Assembly: GCF_003113265.1 (NCBI RefSeq)
Contig: NZ_PUIV01000002.1
Coordinates: 1-64,000, forward strand
Direction of reading: 5' to 3'
DNA length: 64,000 bases
Source of the DNA: Methylosinus sporium
GTDB taxonomy: Bacteria > Pseudomonadota > Alphaproteobacteria > Rhizobiales > Beijerinckiaceae
The notes under the pieces are model-generated. The model had not been told where the DNA came from and did no database searches. It saw nothing but the letters and a program-made list of their open reading frames with translations. Made by a program: the position numbers and the translations under genes. Shown in pieces: positions 1 through 7,310 of the stretch (position 1 is the first letter of the stretch; every line of letters starts with the position of its first letter).

Positions 1-4
1 ACCC

Positions 5-25
5 CGGACCGCCTATGGCGGTCCG
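5..25. repeat. GC-rich inverted repeat downstream of cydA
   Basis: A perfect 9-bp inverted repeat (arms CGGACCGCC and GGCGGTCCG around TAT) lies just past the cydA stop. With the next hairpin it may act as a terminator-like or REP-like element. cydB is not visible, because the window ends here. Confidence 0.5.
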
Positions 26-26
26 A

Positions 27-46
27 CCCTCCCCTGGAGGGGAGGG
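27..46. terminator. Hairpin downstream of cydA
   Basis: Perfect 8-bp stem (CCCTCCCC / GGGGAGGG, loop TGGA) starting about 10 bases past the cydA stop. It has no U-tract, so it is a possible factor-dependent terminator, mRNA end, or intergenic repeat. Confidence 0.4.
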
Positions 47-55
47 GGAAGCGCG

Positions 56-1621
56 TCACGCGATTTGGAAGGGCCGCTCTGGCGCCTCTTTCGGGAAGGT
101 TTCGATCGTCGGACCGAGGCGGATGTATTTCAGCATCAGCCAGACTTCGACGATCGCCAGCGCGCTGTAGAAGAGCACGAAACCGCCGAGGCTCAGCAGA
201 ACATTATAGGCCGGCACATTGGAGGCGCCGAGGAAGGTCGGCAGCACGCTGTCGATGATCCAGGGCTGGCGGCCATATTCGGCGACGATCCAGCCGAGTT
301 CGGCGGCGATCCAGGGCAGAGGCAGGCTGTAGAAGGCGAGCTTCAAGAGCCAGGGATTGTCTCTGAGGCGCCGGCGGCTGGCGACGAGGAAGGCCGCCGC
401 GAACAGGAAGATGAAATAAAATCCCAGCGCCACCATGATGCGGAAGGCAAAGAACAGCACCGGCACATTGGGAATGGTGGTGAGCGCCGCTTCACGCACC
501 TGCGCGTCGGTGGCGTTCTCGATGTCTGGCCGGATCTGCTTCAAGAGCAGCGAATGGCCGAGGTCCTTGAAGGCGGGCAGCAGCTCGTCGGGAATGGGAG
601 CGTTCGGCCCGTCGGGACGCGCGGAAAGCCATTCATAGGCGGGCATTCCGGCGCGAATGCGCGTTTGCGATTTCTCGACCAGCGATTTTATGCCCTCGAC
701 GGGCGTATCCAGCGAGCGCGTCGCGATCAGGCCGAGGAGATAGGGCGCCTCGACCTTCAAATGCGTCGTCTGCTCCTTGACGTCGGGAATGCCGAAAATG
801 GTGAAGGAGGCCGGCGGCGGCTCCGTCTCCCACATGGCCTCGATGGCGGCGATTTTCATTTTCTGGTTGAAGCTCGCCGTATAGCCGCTCTCGTCGCCGA
901 GCACGACGACGGAGAGCGCCGAGGCGAGGCCGAAGCTCGCCGCCACATTGGCGGAGCGCCGCGCGATCTCGCGATGCTCGCGCTTGTAGAGCAGGTAATA
1001 GGCCGAGATGGACAGCACGAACATCGCGCCGGTCACATAGCCGGCGCTGACGGTGTGCACGAATTTCGATTGCGCGACGGGGTTGAAGAACACTTCTGCA
1101 AAGGAGGTCAGCTCCATGCGCAAAGTCTGCGGATTGAACGCCGCCCCGACCGGATTGAGCATCCAGCTATTGGCGATGAGAATCCACAGCGCCGAGAAAT
1201 TGGCGCCGATGGCGACCAGCCAGGTGACGGCGAGATGCGCCACCTTGCTCAGCCGATTCCAGCCGAAGAAGAACAGGCCGACGAAGGACGCCTCGAGGAA
1301 GAAGGCCATCAGCCCTTCGATCGCCAGCGGCGCGCCGAAAATATCGCCGACATAATGCGAGTAGTAGGACCAGTTGGTTCCGAACTGGAACTCCATGGTG
1401 ATGCCGGTGGCGACGCCCATCGCGAAATTGATGCCGAACAGCGTGCCCCAGAATTTGACCGCGTCGCGCCATATGGTGCGGCCGGTCATCACGAAGACGC
1501 TCTCCATTATGGCGAGGAGGATCGACAGTCCGAGCGTCAGCGGCACGAAGAGGAAGTGGTAGAGGGCGGTCAGCGCGAATTGCAGTCTTGAAAGCGTCAC
1601 CACGTCGAGTTCGAACATCAT
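56..1621 (-). CDS. cydA: Cytochrome bd ubiquinol oxidase subunit I
   Basis: Haem-carrying subunit of the membrane quinol oxidase that reduces oxygen to water with high affinity. The 521 residues match the family length. The N-terminal helix has the haem-ligand context LYHFLFVPL, a second conserved histidine lies in KFVHTVSAG, and the GRQPW motif is near residue 448. The segment from GDESGY (about residue 243) onward is long, as in the E. coli-type long Q-loop subfamily. Many hydrophobic segments fit an inner-membrane protein. Two in-frame ATG codons are adjacent; AGGAG lies 3 to 6 bases upstream. The cydP gene sits 18 bp upstream on the same strand. The partner cydB would lie beyond the window edge and cannot be confirmed. 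Confidence 0.97.
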   Translation of the reverse strand: MMFELDVVTLSRLQFALTALYHFLFVPLTLGLSILLAIMESVFVMTGRTIWRDAVKFWGTLFGINFAMGVATGITMEFQFGTNWSYYSHYVGDIFGAPLAIEGLMAFFLEASFVGLFFFGWNRLSKVAHLAVTWLVAIGANFSALWILIANSWMLNPVGAAFNPQTLRMELTSFAEVFFNPVAQSKFVHTVSAGYVTGAMFVLSISAYYLLYKREHREIARRSANVAASFGLASALSVVVLGDESGYTASFNQKMKIAAIEAMWETEPPPASFTIFGIPDVKEQTTHLKVEAPYLLGLIATRSLDTPVEGIKSLVEKSQTRIRAGMPAYEWLSARPDGPNAPIPDELLPAFKDLGHSLLLKQIRPDIENATDAQVREAALTTIPNVPVLFFAFRIMVALGFYFIFLFAAAFLVASRRRLRDNPWLLKLAFYSLPLPWIAAELGWIVAEYGRQPWIIDSVLPTFLGASNVPAYNVLLSLGGFVLFYSALAIVEVWLMLKYIRLGPTIETFPKEAPERPFQIA

Positions 1622-1639
1622 GCGCTCCTGAAAGAAGGA

Positions 1640-1810
1640 TCAGCCGCGGTCTCGAGCGAAGAGCTTCTCCGCCACGGCGGCCGGCGACATATGCGGCCGC
1701 TGCGAAGGGGGGAAGAAAAGGACATAGAGCAGGGCCAGGGCCGCGATCTTGAGAGCGATGGCGACGGCGATTTCTCGCCCGAGCCGATGCGTCGCCGAAT
1801 TGGCCGACAT
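1640..1810 (-). CDS. cydP: Small cytochrome bd-associated membrane protein, CydP family
   Basis: A 56-residue ORF upstream of cydA. It has a basic N-terminus, one transmembrane segment (residues 14-33, IAVAIALKIAALALLYVLFF) and a conserved-looking tail (HMSPAAVAEKLF) that matches my recollection of the CydP family of putative small bd-oxidase subunits. Start ATG at 1810 follows GGGGAG with 7 bases spacing, and the stop lies 18 bp before cydA, so the two genes are probably cotranscribed. By family and context it is likely an accessory or small subunit of the oxidase. The single helix leaves little sequence for a firm assignment; the location is the stronger evidence. Confidence 0.8.
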   Translation of the reverse strand: MSANSATHRLGREIAVAIALKIAALALLYVLFFPPSQRPHMSPAAVAEKLFARDRG

Positions 1811-2113
1811 GCGTTTCTCCCCGCCCGAAGCGCCGGGCCGCCGGACACACTATCCCCGAACGGCCTCGCCTTCATGACCGGAAACTCCCTAAAGCCCCTA
1901 GGTGGTCGCCGAAGGCTCCGGTCTCGCTATAAAAAGCACAGGACCGCCGCGATTCGAAGGTTCGAACTGTCGCTGTGCGGTTTTGTCGCCGCTGGCGCGG
2001 ACGGCGGTCCTGGACAGATCCCTGACAAATCCCGCCGCCATCTTCCTTGACTTTGGCCGGCGCGTGCCTTATTCGGCGCCTCTCGCTAGCGCAATGCGTT
2101 GCGCCGCGCTCGC
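1811..2113. other. Intergenic region between cydP and tRNA-Asp
   Basis: About 300 bases without a convincing gene. It must hold the leftward cyd promoter, for which I see no clear -35/-10 pair, and it holds the rightward tRNA promoter listed separately. Confidence 0.5.
2047..2075 (+). promoter_or_regulatory. Probable promoter of tRNA-Asp
   Basis: TTGACT (2047-2052), a 17-base spacer and TATTCG (2070-2075) form a plausible sigma-70 promoter ending 38 bases before the mature tRNA 5' end. Confidence 0.5.
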
Positions 2114-2190
<77 letters not shown>

Positions 2191-2270
2191 TTTCGAATCC
2201 GTCGTCCTCATAGCGTCGTGGCCATGGCCCGAGTTCGTCGATTGATCCTGGCCGGGGCTGCGCCTATTCA

Positions 2271-2545
2271 ATGAGCATGACCTCGTCGGCGATAACCTTC
2301 GATCGTCTCGCCTATATCGATCGGCTGAAAGAGGCCGGCTTCGACGATAAGCAGGCGCGCGCTCAGGCCGATGCGCTGGACGCGGCGCTGCGCGATTCCG
2401 TCGCCACCAAAGCGGACCTCGAAGAGCTGGCCGGCGAGCTGCGCACGGAAATGGCCAATCTGAAGGTGATAGTCTCCGCTGGCTGGTCGTCACGCAGATC
2501 GCGCTCGGCGGCGTCATTCTCGCCGCCGTCAAATTCGTGAAGTGA
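2271..2545 (+). pseudogene. Frameshifted DUF1640-like coiled-coil membrane protein
   Basis: The first two thirds read as a small coiled-coil protein (FDRLAYIDRLKEAGFDDKQA, then ATKADLEELAGELRTEM), typical of DUF1640/CCDC90-like proteins. These usually end in one transmembrane helix. In the starting frame the ORF continues as serine- and arginine-rich nonsense (SAGWSSRRSRSAASFSPP). The next frame, read from about 2470 to a TGA at 2543-2545, gives WLVVTQIALGGVILAAVKF, a good terminal helix. A single missing base near 2466-2472 explains both observations. It is either a recent pseudogene or a sequencing error. No clear ribosome-binding site precedes ATG 2271. Confidence 0.65.
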
Positions 2546-2557
2546 GCGGCGGTCTGT

Positions 2558-2700
2558 CCCTTCGGCTCCCCAGCAGCCAGCGCGCGCAATCGCCCCGATA
2601 GGGCCGGCCCGGGTCACGGAAAAAGCCGAAATGGCCCATGCCCCGCGCCCCGCCCCTCGGCGCGCCATCCGGGAAATGCGCGCGCAGCCGCGGGCGCGCG
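2558..2700 (-). pseudogene. Possible remnant of an alpha/beta-hydrolase C-terminus
   Basis: One minus-strand frame contains AHFPDGAP and then MGHFGFFRD followed by CARWLLG. This resembles the final His-bearing segment of alpha/beta hydrolases (GHFGFFR, then a hydrophobic last helix). No start, nucleophile elbow or longer ORF is present in this frame, so at most a decayed fragment remains between two intact genes. Similarity is by eye only. Confidence 0.3.
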
Positions 2701-2774
2701 GTCGATCTCCAGCGCCTCGGAGTCCGGCCGGGATCGAGAATGCAAGGGCGGTTTCCGCGTGTTTTCGACGCCGC

Positions 2775-3653
2775 TCAGGCCGGCGCGCTGGTCAGCAGAG
2801 CGTCCAGGGTCGCGCATTCCTCCGCGGTCAGGGAGAAGTCGAATATCGCCACATCGTCGCGCATGTGCTCTTGCGAGGACGTCCCGGTGAGGCACAGAAT
2901 GTTTTGCTGCGTCAGGAAGCGGAAGAAAATCTGCGCCCGGCCGCGCCCATATTTTTCGGCGAGAGCGACGAGCTCCGGCTTCGCCAGCGTTTCGGGATTG
3001 GCGGTGAGCGTCCAAAAGCTCTGGTAGAAAATCTTGTGCTTTGCGCAGAAAGCGCGAATCTCGCGGTCATAGCCGGTCTTGGCGTAGAAGCGGTTCTGGA
3101 TCACGGCGGGCTTCACCCGCGCCCTCTTCCACAGCATCTTCAGCCGCGCAGGCTCGTAGCAATTGCTGACGCCCAATTGGCGCACGCCGCCCTGCGCCGC
3201 CAGGCTCTCCATCGCGCGCCAGGCTTCCAGAGTGTCCTTGTCCTCTGGGTAGGGGGAGTGCAGCACCAATCCGTCGAGGCGATCCACGCGCAGATTGCGC
3301 AGCGAGACCTCGAAGGATTGCCGCACCTGCTCGCCGATCGGAGCGGAGGCGTCATAGGGGATGTTCTCGGGGTCCTGCCCGCCGAAGGGCGTGAATTTGG
3401 TCTGCAGATAAATATCCGCGCGGGCGAGCCCGGCGCCGAACGCCGCCGCCAGACCTTCGCCGACGCCCGGCTCATTGTAATGCTTGGGCTGGCAGGCGGT
3501 GTCGATCCCGCGAAAGCCGGTCCGCAGCGCTTCTTCCACCAGAGCGGCGGTGCGCTCCTTCTTCCAGGCCGTCCCATAGATGACGCGGGGCATGACGACC
3601 CCAAAGGGCGAGACGATCCGGCTCGGATCCTCGCCGCGCGGCTCGGCGCTCAT
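2775..3653 (-). CDS. Aldo/keto reductase
   Basis: NADPH-type oxidoreductase of the aldo/keto reductase (TIM barrel) family, 292 residues, cytosolic. The catalytic tetrad is visible: Asp in GIDTACQ, Tyr in KHYNEPG, Lys in LQTKFTP and His in VLHSPYP. GVSNCYE, characteristic of the family, follows near residue 165. The gene lies 18 bp downstream of the FIST-domain gene on the same strand, so the two are probably one transcription unit. The substrate is not predictable from the sequence. Confidence 0.92.
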   Translation of the reverse strand: MSAEPRGEDPSRIVSPFGVVMPRVIYGTAWKKERTAALVEEALRTGFRGIDTACQPKHYNEPGVGEGLAAAFGAGLARADIYLQTKFTPFGGQDPENIPYDASAPIGEQVRQSFEVSLRNLRVDRLDGLVLHSPYPEDKDTLEAWRAMESLAAQGGVRQLGVSNCYEPARLKMLWKRARVKPAVIQNRFYAKTGYDREIRAFCAKHKIFYQSFWTLTANPETLAKPELVALAEKYGRGRAQIFFRFLTQQNILCLTGTSSQEHMRDDVAIFDFSLTAEECATLDALLTSAPA

Positions 3654-3671
3654 GTTGGGGCTTCCTCTTTC

Positions 3672-4823
3672 TCAGGCTCCGGCGAAAACCGTCAGCACGC
3701 CAGTATAGCCGTAGAGATGATGGCGGGCGATCTCGCCGCCGGCGAAAAAGCCGATCAAGGGCGTCTCGCCTCCCAGCGCCTCGTGAACCATGCGGAATTC
3801 GGCGTTGGGCTCGCCGAAATGCGGGCCGCCTCGCCCCGAGCAGCTGATATAGAGCGCGCCTCTCATGCCGCCGGCCGCCTCCGCCTGGGCGCGCACTTCC
3901 GCGACGATGCGCAGCAGATCATGCTTGGCCGCCTCGGCGTTGCGCTTGCAGAAGGCGAGCCGCATTCCGTCCTTTATCTGCTCGGCGATCATCAGCAGCC
4001 CGCCCTTGCGGCCGACGCCGACAATGTGCCGCACTTCCGTATTGGCGCCGAACTGGCCGGGCTTGGCGGAGACGTCCTCGCCAGTGGCGACGATTCCGGC
4101 CAGAGTCTGCGCCAGCTCGAGGCGCAGCGCGGCGTCGTCTATGTCGAGCGTATGCCCCATATCCTCGAGCACGCAGTCGAGCGCGCGCTTTTCGTCCAGG
4201 GTCACGAGGTAATTGCCCTGCGCGCGTGTGACCGTGCGCAGCGGGCCGATCGGCTGGCAGCCTTGGGTGACGCGCGAGAACACGGTCGCCTGCGGTCCGA
4301 AGGCGACGCCGGTGAGGCCGCCGGGCAGCACATCGTTGGCGAAGCACAGAGCCTTGTTGCGCGCCGAGGAGAGGCCGCCGAACAAATAGCCGGTGGCGAG
4401 CCTGGCGCTGGCGGCTTCGAGCTCGGCCTGAAGATCGGGGGTTCCGCCGCTGGCGTGGACGAGCGCCGTGAAGGGCTCGAAACCCTTTGCGGCGCCGTCG
4501 AGCTGCGCCGGCGCCGAGAACAGCTCGAAGGAGCCGGCGGGAAGATCTGCCAGCATGATCGCGAGGCCCGGCGCGTCGAAATATTCCACCGCCTCGGCGC
4601 CGACGCCGACTCCGACCGTCCCCACCCAACGCACGCCGGGCAGGCGTGCGCGCAGCGCTGACAAAATATCGTTCGCGGCCTGGGTGAAATAATCGGTGAG
4701 ATAGCACCAGCCGAGATTGGGCGCGGGCGCGTCCGCGAGCCGCCGCTCGATCTGCTCGAGGCAGGAGGCCAAGGCGCTCTTCCAGTCGGCGTCGCCGGCA
4801 TGGGCGTAAATGAACTTGCTCAT
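3672..4823 (-). CDS. FIST-domain signal/sensor protein
   Basis: A 383-residue soluble protein matching the FIST N and C domains (F-box intracellular signal transduction; proposed small-ligand sensors in bacteria). The N-terminal part has WCYLTDYFTQAANDILSALR and a glycine-rich VGTVGVGVGAEAVEYFD; the C-terminal part carries GALYISCSGRGGPHFG and LIGFFAGGEIARHHLYGYT, the usual closing motif of FIST_C. There is no kinase or output domain, so it probably works with a partner encoded elsewhere. It is followed after 18 bp by the aldo/keto reductase gene, a likely cotranscribed partner. Confidence 0.85.
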   Translation of the reverse strand: MSKFIYAHAGDADWKSALASCLEQIERRLADAPAPNLGWCYLTDYFTQAANDILSALRARLPGVRWVGTVGVGVGAEAVEYFDAPGLAIMLADLPAGSFELFSAPAQLDGAAKGFEPFTALVHASGGTPDLQAELEAASARLATGYLFGGLSSARNKALCFANDVLPGGLTGVAFGPQATVFSRVTQGCQPIGPLRTVTRAQGNYLVTLDEKRALDCVLEDMGHTLDIDDAALRLELAQTLAGIVATGEDVSAKPGQFGANTEVRHIVGVGRKGGLLMIAEQIKDGMRLAFCKRNAEAAKHDLLRIVAEVRAQAEAAGGMRGALYISCSGRGGPHFGEPNAEFRMVHEALGGETPLIGFFAGGEIARHHLYGYTGVLTVFAGA

Positions 4824-4945
4824 GGTCTCGTCCCCCGCGTCCCGACGAGGGTAGCAACGACCGTGCCGCTCGCCGTGTGCATGAGCGCCAAGGTCGCTGG
4901 AGCGCTCCAGGGCGGCCGAGCCGGGCGGGAGAGCGGTTCAGAGCG

Positions 4946-4975
4946 GGTCGTTCAGAAGCAGGTCGTTCAGAAGCA
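4946..4975. repeat. Perfect 15-bp tandem duplication
   Basis: GGTCGTTCAGAAGCA occurs twice head to tail (4946-4960, 4961-4975). The second copy covers the stop codon of the small secreted protein gene on the minus strand, so the duplication extends its 3' end without changing the product. Confidence 0.9.
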
Positions 4976-5266
4976 GCCTTGGGCCTTCAGCTGAACGAGC
5001 CAAGCGTCGCATTCCGAGCCGCGGCGGCGGCGCTCATGCGGCCTGTGGCCCCACTCGCGCTCATAGGGCCCGCGGCCCCACTCGTCCTCATATTCGTGAC
5101 GGCGCCGCTCCCGCGCACGCTCGCGCCGCACGCAATCATTGTAATTGTTCTGCATCGCGAAGCACAGCGGCACATTGGGCCCGGCGAGGGCCGCCTTCGG
5201 CGCGAGGCCGCCGAGGAAGGAGACGGTCCCGGCCACGAGCAGGAAGAGGAGAGAGGTGCGCGCCAT
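4967..5266 (-). CDS. Small secreted Arg/Glu-rich protein of unknown function
   Basis: A 99-residue ORF with a clear signal peptide (SLLFLLVAGTVSFLGGLAPKAALA, cleavage near residue 28). The mature part begins with a cysteine-bearing stretch (PLCFAMQNNYNDCVRRER), continues with a strongly charged middle (RERARERRRHEYEDEWGRG) and ends SECDAWLVQLKAQGCF. Four cysteines in the mature part suggest two disulfides in the periplasm. I do not recognise a family. It stands alone, with its promoter presumably in the 5267-5510 gap. Confidence 0.7.
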   Translation of the reverse strand: MARTSLLFLLVAGTVSFLGGLAPKAALAGPNVPLCFAMQNNYNDCVRRERARERRRHEYEDEWGRGPYEREWGHRPHERRRRGSECDAWLVQLKAQGCF

Positions 5267-5510
5267 TTTCGAAAAGCCTTTCTGTTGGATAGCTTCTAGC
5301 AGATTTGCGCGCGCCGAAACAGCGCCGCGTCGTCCGCGGCGAATTGCTGCGCCCGGACGTCGCGACCATGCGCCTTCGTTCGATCATTGCCGAAAGGATT
5401 GCAAACGCAATTGTTCTGAGCCAGTCTTGCGGCGTCGCATTCGTCGATTGTCGGAAATTGCTAGTGCCGAGCATGAGGATTCGTCGGGGGTTGCAGGAGC
5501 CTCACGACTT

Positions 5511-6785
5511 ATGAGCGCAGCCGCCGTCGCCGGGCTCCGCGCTCTTTGGAGTCGTTTTATCCGATGTCGCGAATTCGCCATGCGTCGGCCGATCGGTTTC
5601 GGCGCGACGCTCGCGGCGATCGTGGCGCTGGCGCGTTTCGCATTGGAGGCGACGATCGGAACGCAAGTGGCGTCGGCGTCTTTTTGCGTCGCCATGCAAT
5701 TCGCCGCTCTCGTCGGCGGCCTCGCCGCAGTGGGATCGGCGGCGCTCGCCTCCGGCCTATTGGCGCAGATTTTCTTCGAGGCGCTCGACGCTTCCGCTCT
5801 GGCCGGACTGGCCATCGCCTTCGTTCTCGCCATTCTGACGGCCGTGATCGTCGACGCTTTGCGCCTTCGCTCGCGCGGCGACGCGCGCGCCGATCGCTGC
5901 GCCGACGAGGCCTTGCGCGCCTTGTGGGAGAGCGGGCCGATCGGCGCCTTTTGTTGGGGCGTCGGCGGCGAGGTGACAGAGGCCAATGACGAATTCCTCC
6001 GAATGACCGGCTACGGTCGCGACGATCTTATGGCCGGCCGCATCGATTGGCGGAAGGCGACGCGGCTTCGATCGCCGGCCGCGAGCGCGACCGAGACGGA
6101 GTTCGCGCGTCGGGACGGCGCGAGCGTCCGGATGCGGCTGCGCTTCGTCGCGCTCGACGAAGGGCGCGCGCGAGGCGTGGCTTTCGCGCAGGATGTCGCG
6201 GAAACGCAGGAGCTGCGGCGTCGCGCCGAGCGATCGGGCGCACTGGCGCGGGAGGCGGTCGGCTTCGCCCATGACGTCAATCAGCCGCTCACCGCCGCCG
6301 CCGCCTATCTCCAGGCTGCGCGTCGGCGGGCGACTCTCGGCGGCGGCGCGGGATCGGAAGAGCAGCTCGCCGCCATGGATCGCGCCGGCGCGCAATTGCA
6401 TCGCGCCGCGCGGCTCGTCGCCGAATGGCGCGAGCTGTGCGCTCGGGAGGCGCAGGCGTCGATCGCGCTGCACGCGGCGATCTGCGACGCATGGGAGAGA
6501 GTCCGTCTCGATTGCGGCGATAGCGTTCGCGCCGAGCTGCGCCTTCTCGCCGAGCGCGATCTCGTGATCGGCGATCCTCTGCAAATCGAGCGGGCGTTGG
6601 TGGATTTGATGCGCGCCGCGGTCGCGGCGGCGCTCGCTGCGCCGCACTCGGGATTGATCGTCGCGACCTCGGCGAGTGGCGACGCGATCGCGGTCGAAAT
6701 CTACTTCGTCGGCGCGCTTTCCACAGAGACGGGCGGCGCGGCCTTCGAGCTCACCCTGCCCCTGATCGCCGAGCCCTGTGGATAA
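5511..6785 (+). CDS. Orphan PAS-domain histidine-kinase-like protein
   Basis: About 424 residues from the ATG at 5511 (AGGAG 11 bases upstream; the frame stays open further upstream). The N-terminus holds several hydrophobic segments (residues 30-120), then a PAS domain (ALWESGPIGAFCWGVGGEVTEANDEFLRMTGY) and a FixL-like dimerisation segment with the phosphoacceptor context FAHDVNQPLTAAAAYLQAARR. The ATP-binding part is abnormal: where an N box (NLxRNA) is expected it reads ERALVDLMRAAVAAA, and no DxGxG box follows before the final AAFELTLPL. It is therefore probably a degenerate or signalling-only kinase. No response regulator is adjacent. Confidence 0.75.
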   Translation: MSAAAVAGLRALWSRFIRCREFAMRRPIGFGATLAAIVALARFALEATIGTQVASASFCVAMQFAALVGGLAAVGSAALASGLLAQIFFEALDASALAGLAIAFVLAILTAVIVDALRLRSRGDARADRCADEALRALWESGPIGAFCWGVGGEVTEANDEFLRMTGYGRDDLMAGRIDWRKATRLRSPAASATETEFARRDGASVRMRLRFVALDEGRARGVAFAQDVAETQELRRRAERSGALAREAVGFAHDVNQPLTAAAAYLQAARRRATLGGGAGSEEQLAAMDRAGAQLHRAARLVAEWRELCAREAQASIALHAAICDAWERVRLDCGDSVRAELRLLAERDLVIGDPLQIERALVDLMRAAVAAALAAPHSGLIVATSASGDAIAVEIYFVGALSTETGGAAFELTLPLIAEPCG

Positions 6786-7143
6786 CGGGAGTCTTCAGCG
6801 GCCACAGCTGGCGTGTCATCGACAAATGAGCATAATTTCCGGCCCTCGACCGAATCGGTAACGGGGGAGCAACGAATGGCTGCGTTGAAGCATCGTTTCG
6901 CCCGAGTGCAAGCGATTGAAAGTAAAACTGCTTATGGCTTCGATTAGTATTAGTACCAAGAAAGATCACTAAAAGTAATTATCCGATCGTATTAGTACTA
7001 GTGTTACCTACGAGCCACAGGCGTCGTCTTTCTGCTCGAGATTTATATTAGGTTGTTTCCTTTACGATCGGGGCGCGCTAAAGAAGAGACGTTGTCGATC
7101 GATAGTGGATCAATTATTCCCCGACGGAATTTACAACGGCGCA

Positions 7144-7173
7144 GGGGTTCGGCGTCTGCCGGACCCCTTTTTT
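7144..7173 (+). terminator. Rho-independent terminator 1
   Basis: 10-bp stem (GGGGTTCGGC / GCCGGACCCC, one G-T pair) with loop GTCT, followed directly by six T residues. Confidence 0.85.
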
Positions 7174-7186
7174 CAGACGATCCGTC

Positions 7187-7219
7187 GGGCGCCGCGAGTA
7201 GCGGCGCCCGTTTTCTTTT
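7187..7219 (+). terminator. Rho-independent terminator 2
   Basis: Perfect 9-bp stem (GGGCGCCGC / GCGGCGCCC, loop GAGTA) followed by GTTTTCTTTT. It lies 13 bases past terminator 1 in the same direction. Confidence 0.85.
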
Positions 7220-7310
7220 CAGAAGATCGCTGAATCGATCCGACTATGCCAGCAATGCGCTCCGAAAGGCTCGCGGCCGTCCTTTCGCCGTCGAAAGGCG
7301 GAGACGGCGC

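Larger units (their letters stand above)
7120..7219 (+). ncRNA. Candidate structured RNA ending in tandem terminators
   Basis: CCCGACGGA (7120-7128) is perfectly complementary to TCCGTCGGG (7181-7189), and the pair encloses the first terminator hairpin. The right arm also shares GGG (7187-7189) with the left arm of the second terminator, so the long-range stem and the second terminator exclude each other. This could be the end of a small RNA or an attenuator. The 5' end is unknown and no known RNA family was recognised. Confidence 0.35.
6786..7310. other. AT-rich intergenic region with repeats and terminators
   Basis: This 525-base stretch has no convincing protein gene, and 6900-7060 is much richer in A+T than its surroundings. 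It contains the direct repeat GTATTAGTAC at 6947-6956 and 6989-6998 (42 bases apart start to start), the inverted repeat ACCGA-A-TCGGT at 6849-6859, and two tandem rightward terminators near its end. A non-coding RNA or a long 3' UTR of the kinase gene would both fit. Confidence 0.6.

Noticed and set aside
65-1591. 508-residue plus-strand ORF opposite cydA
   Set aside because: Charged low-complexity text produced by the antisense of a membrane protein gene. cydA has all family motifs.
2631-4661. 676-residue plus-strand ORF opposite the aldo/keto reductase and FIST genes
   Set aside because: Antisense shadow of two well-supported genes, with no recognisable domain.
5145-5510. Longer start for the orphan kinase
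   Set aside because: The upstream extension is Arg-rich non-family text. ATG 5511 has an AGGAG and leads directly into membrane segments.
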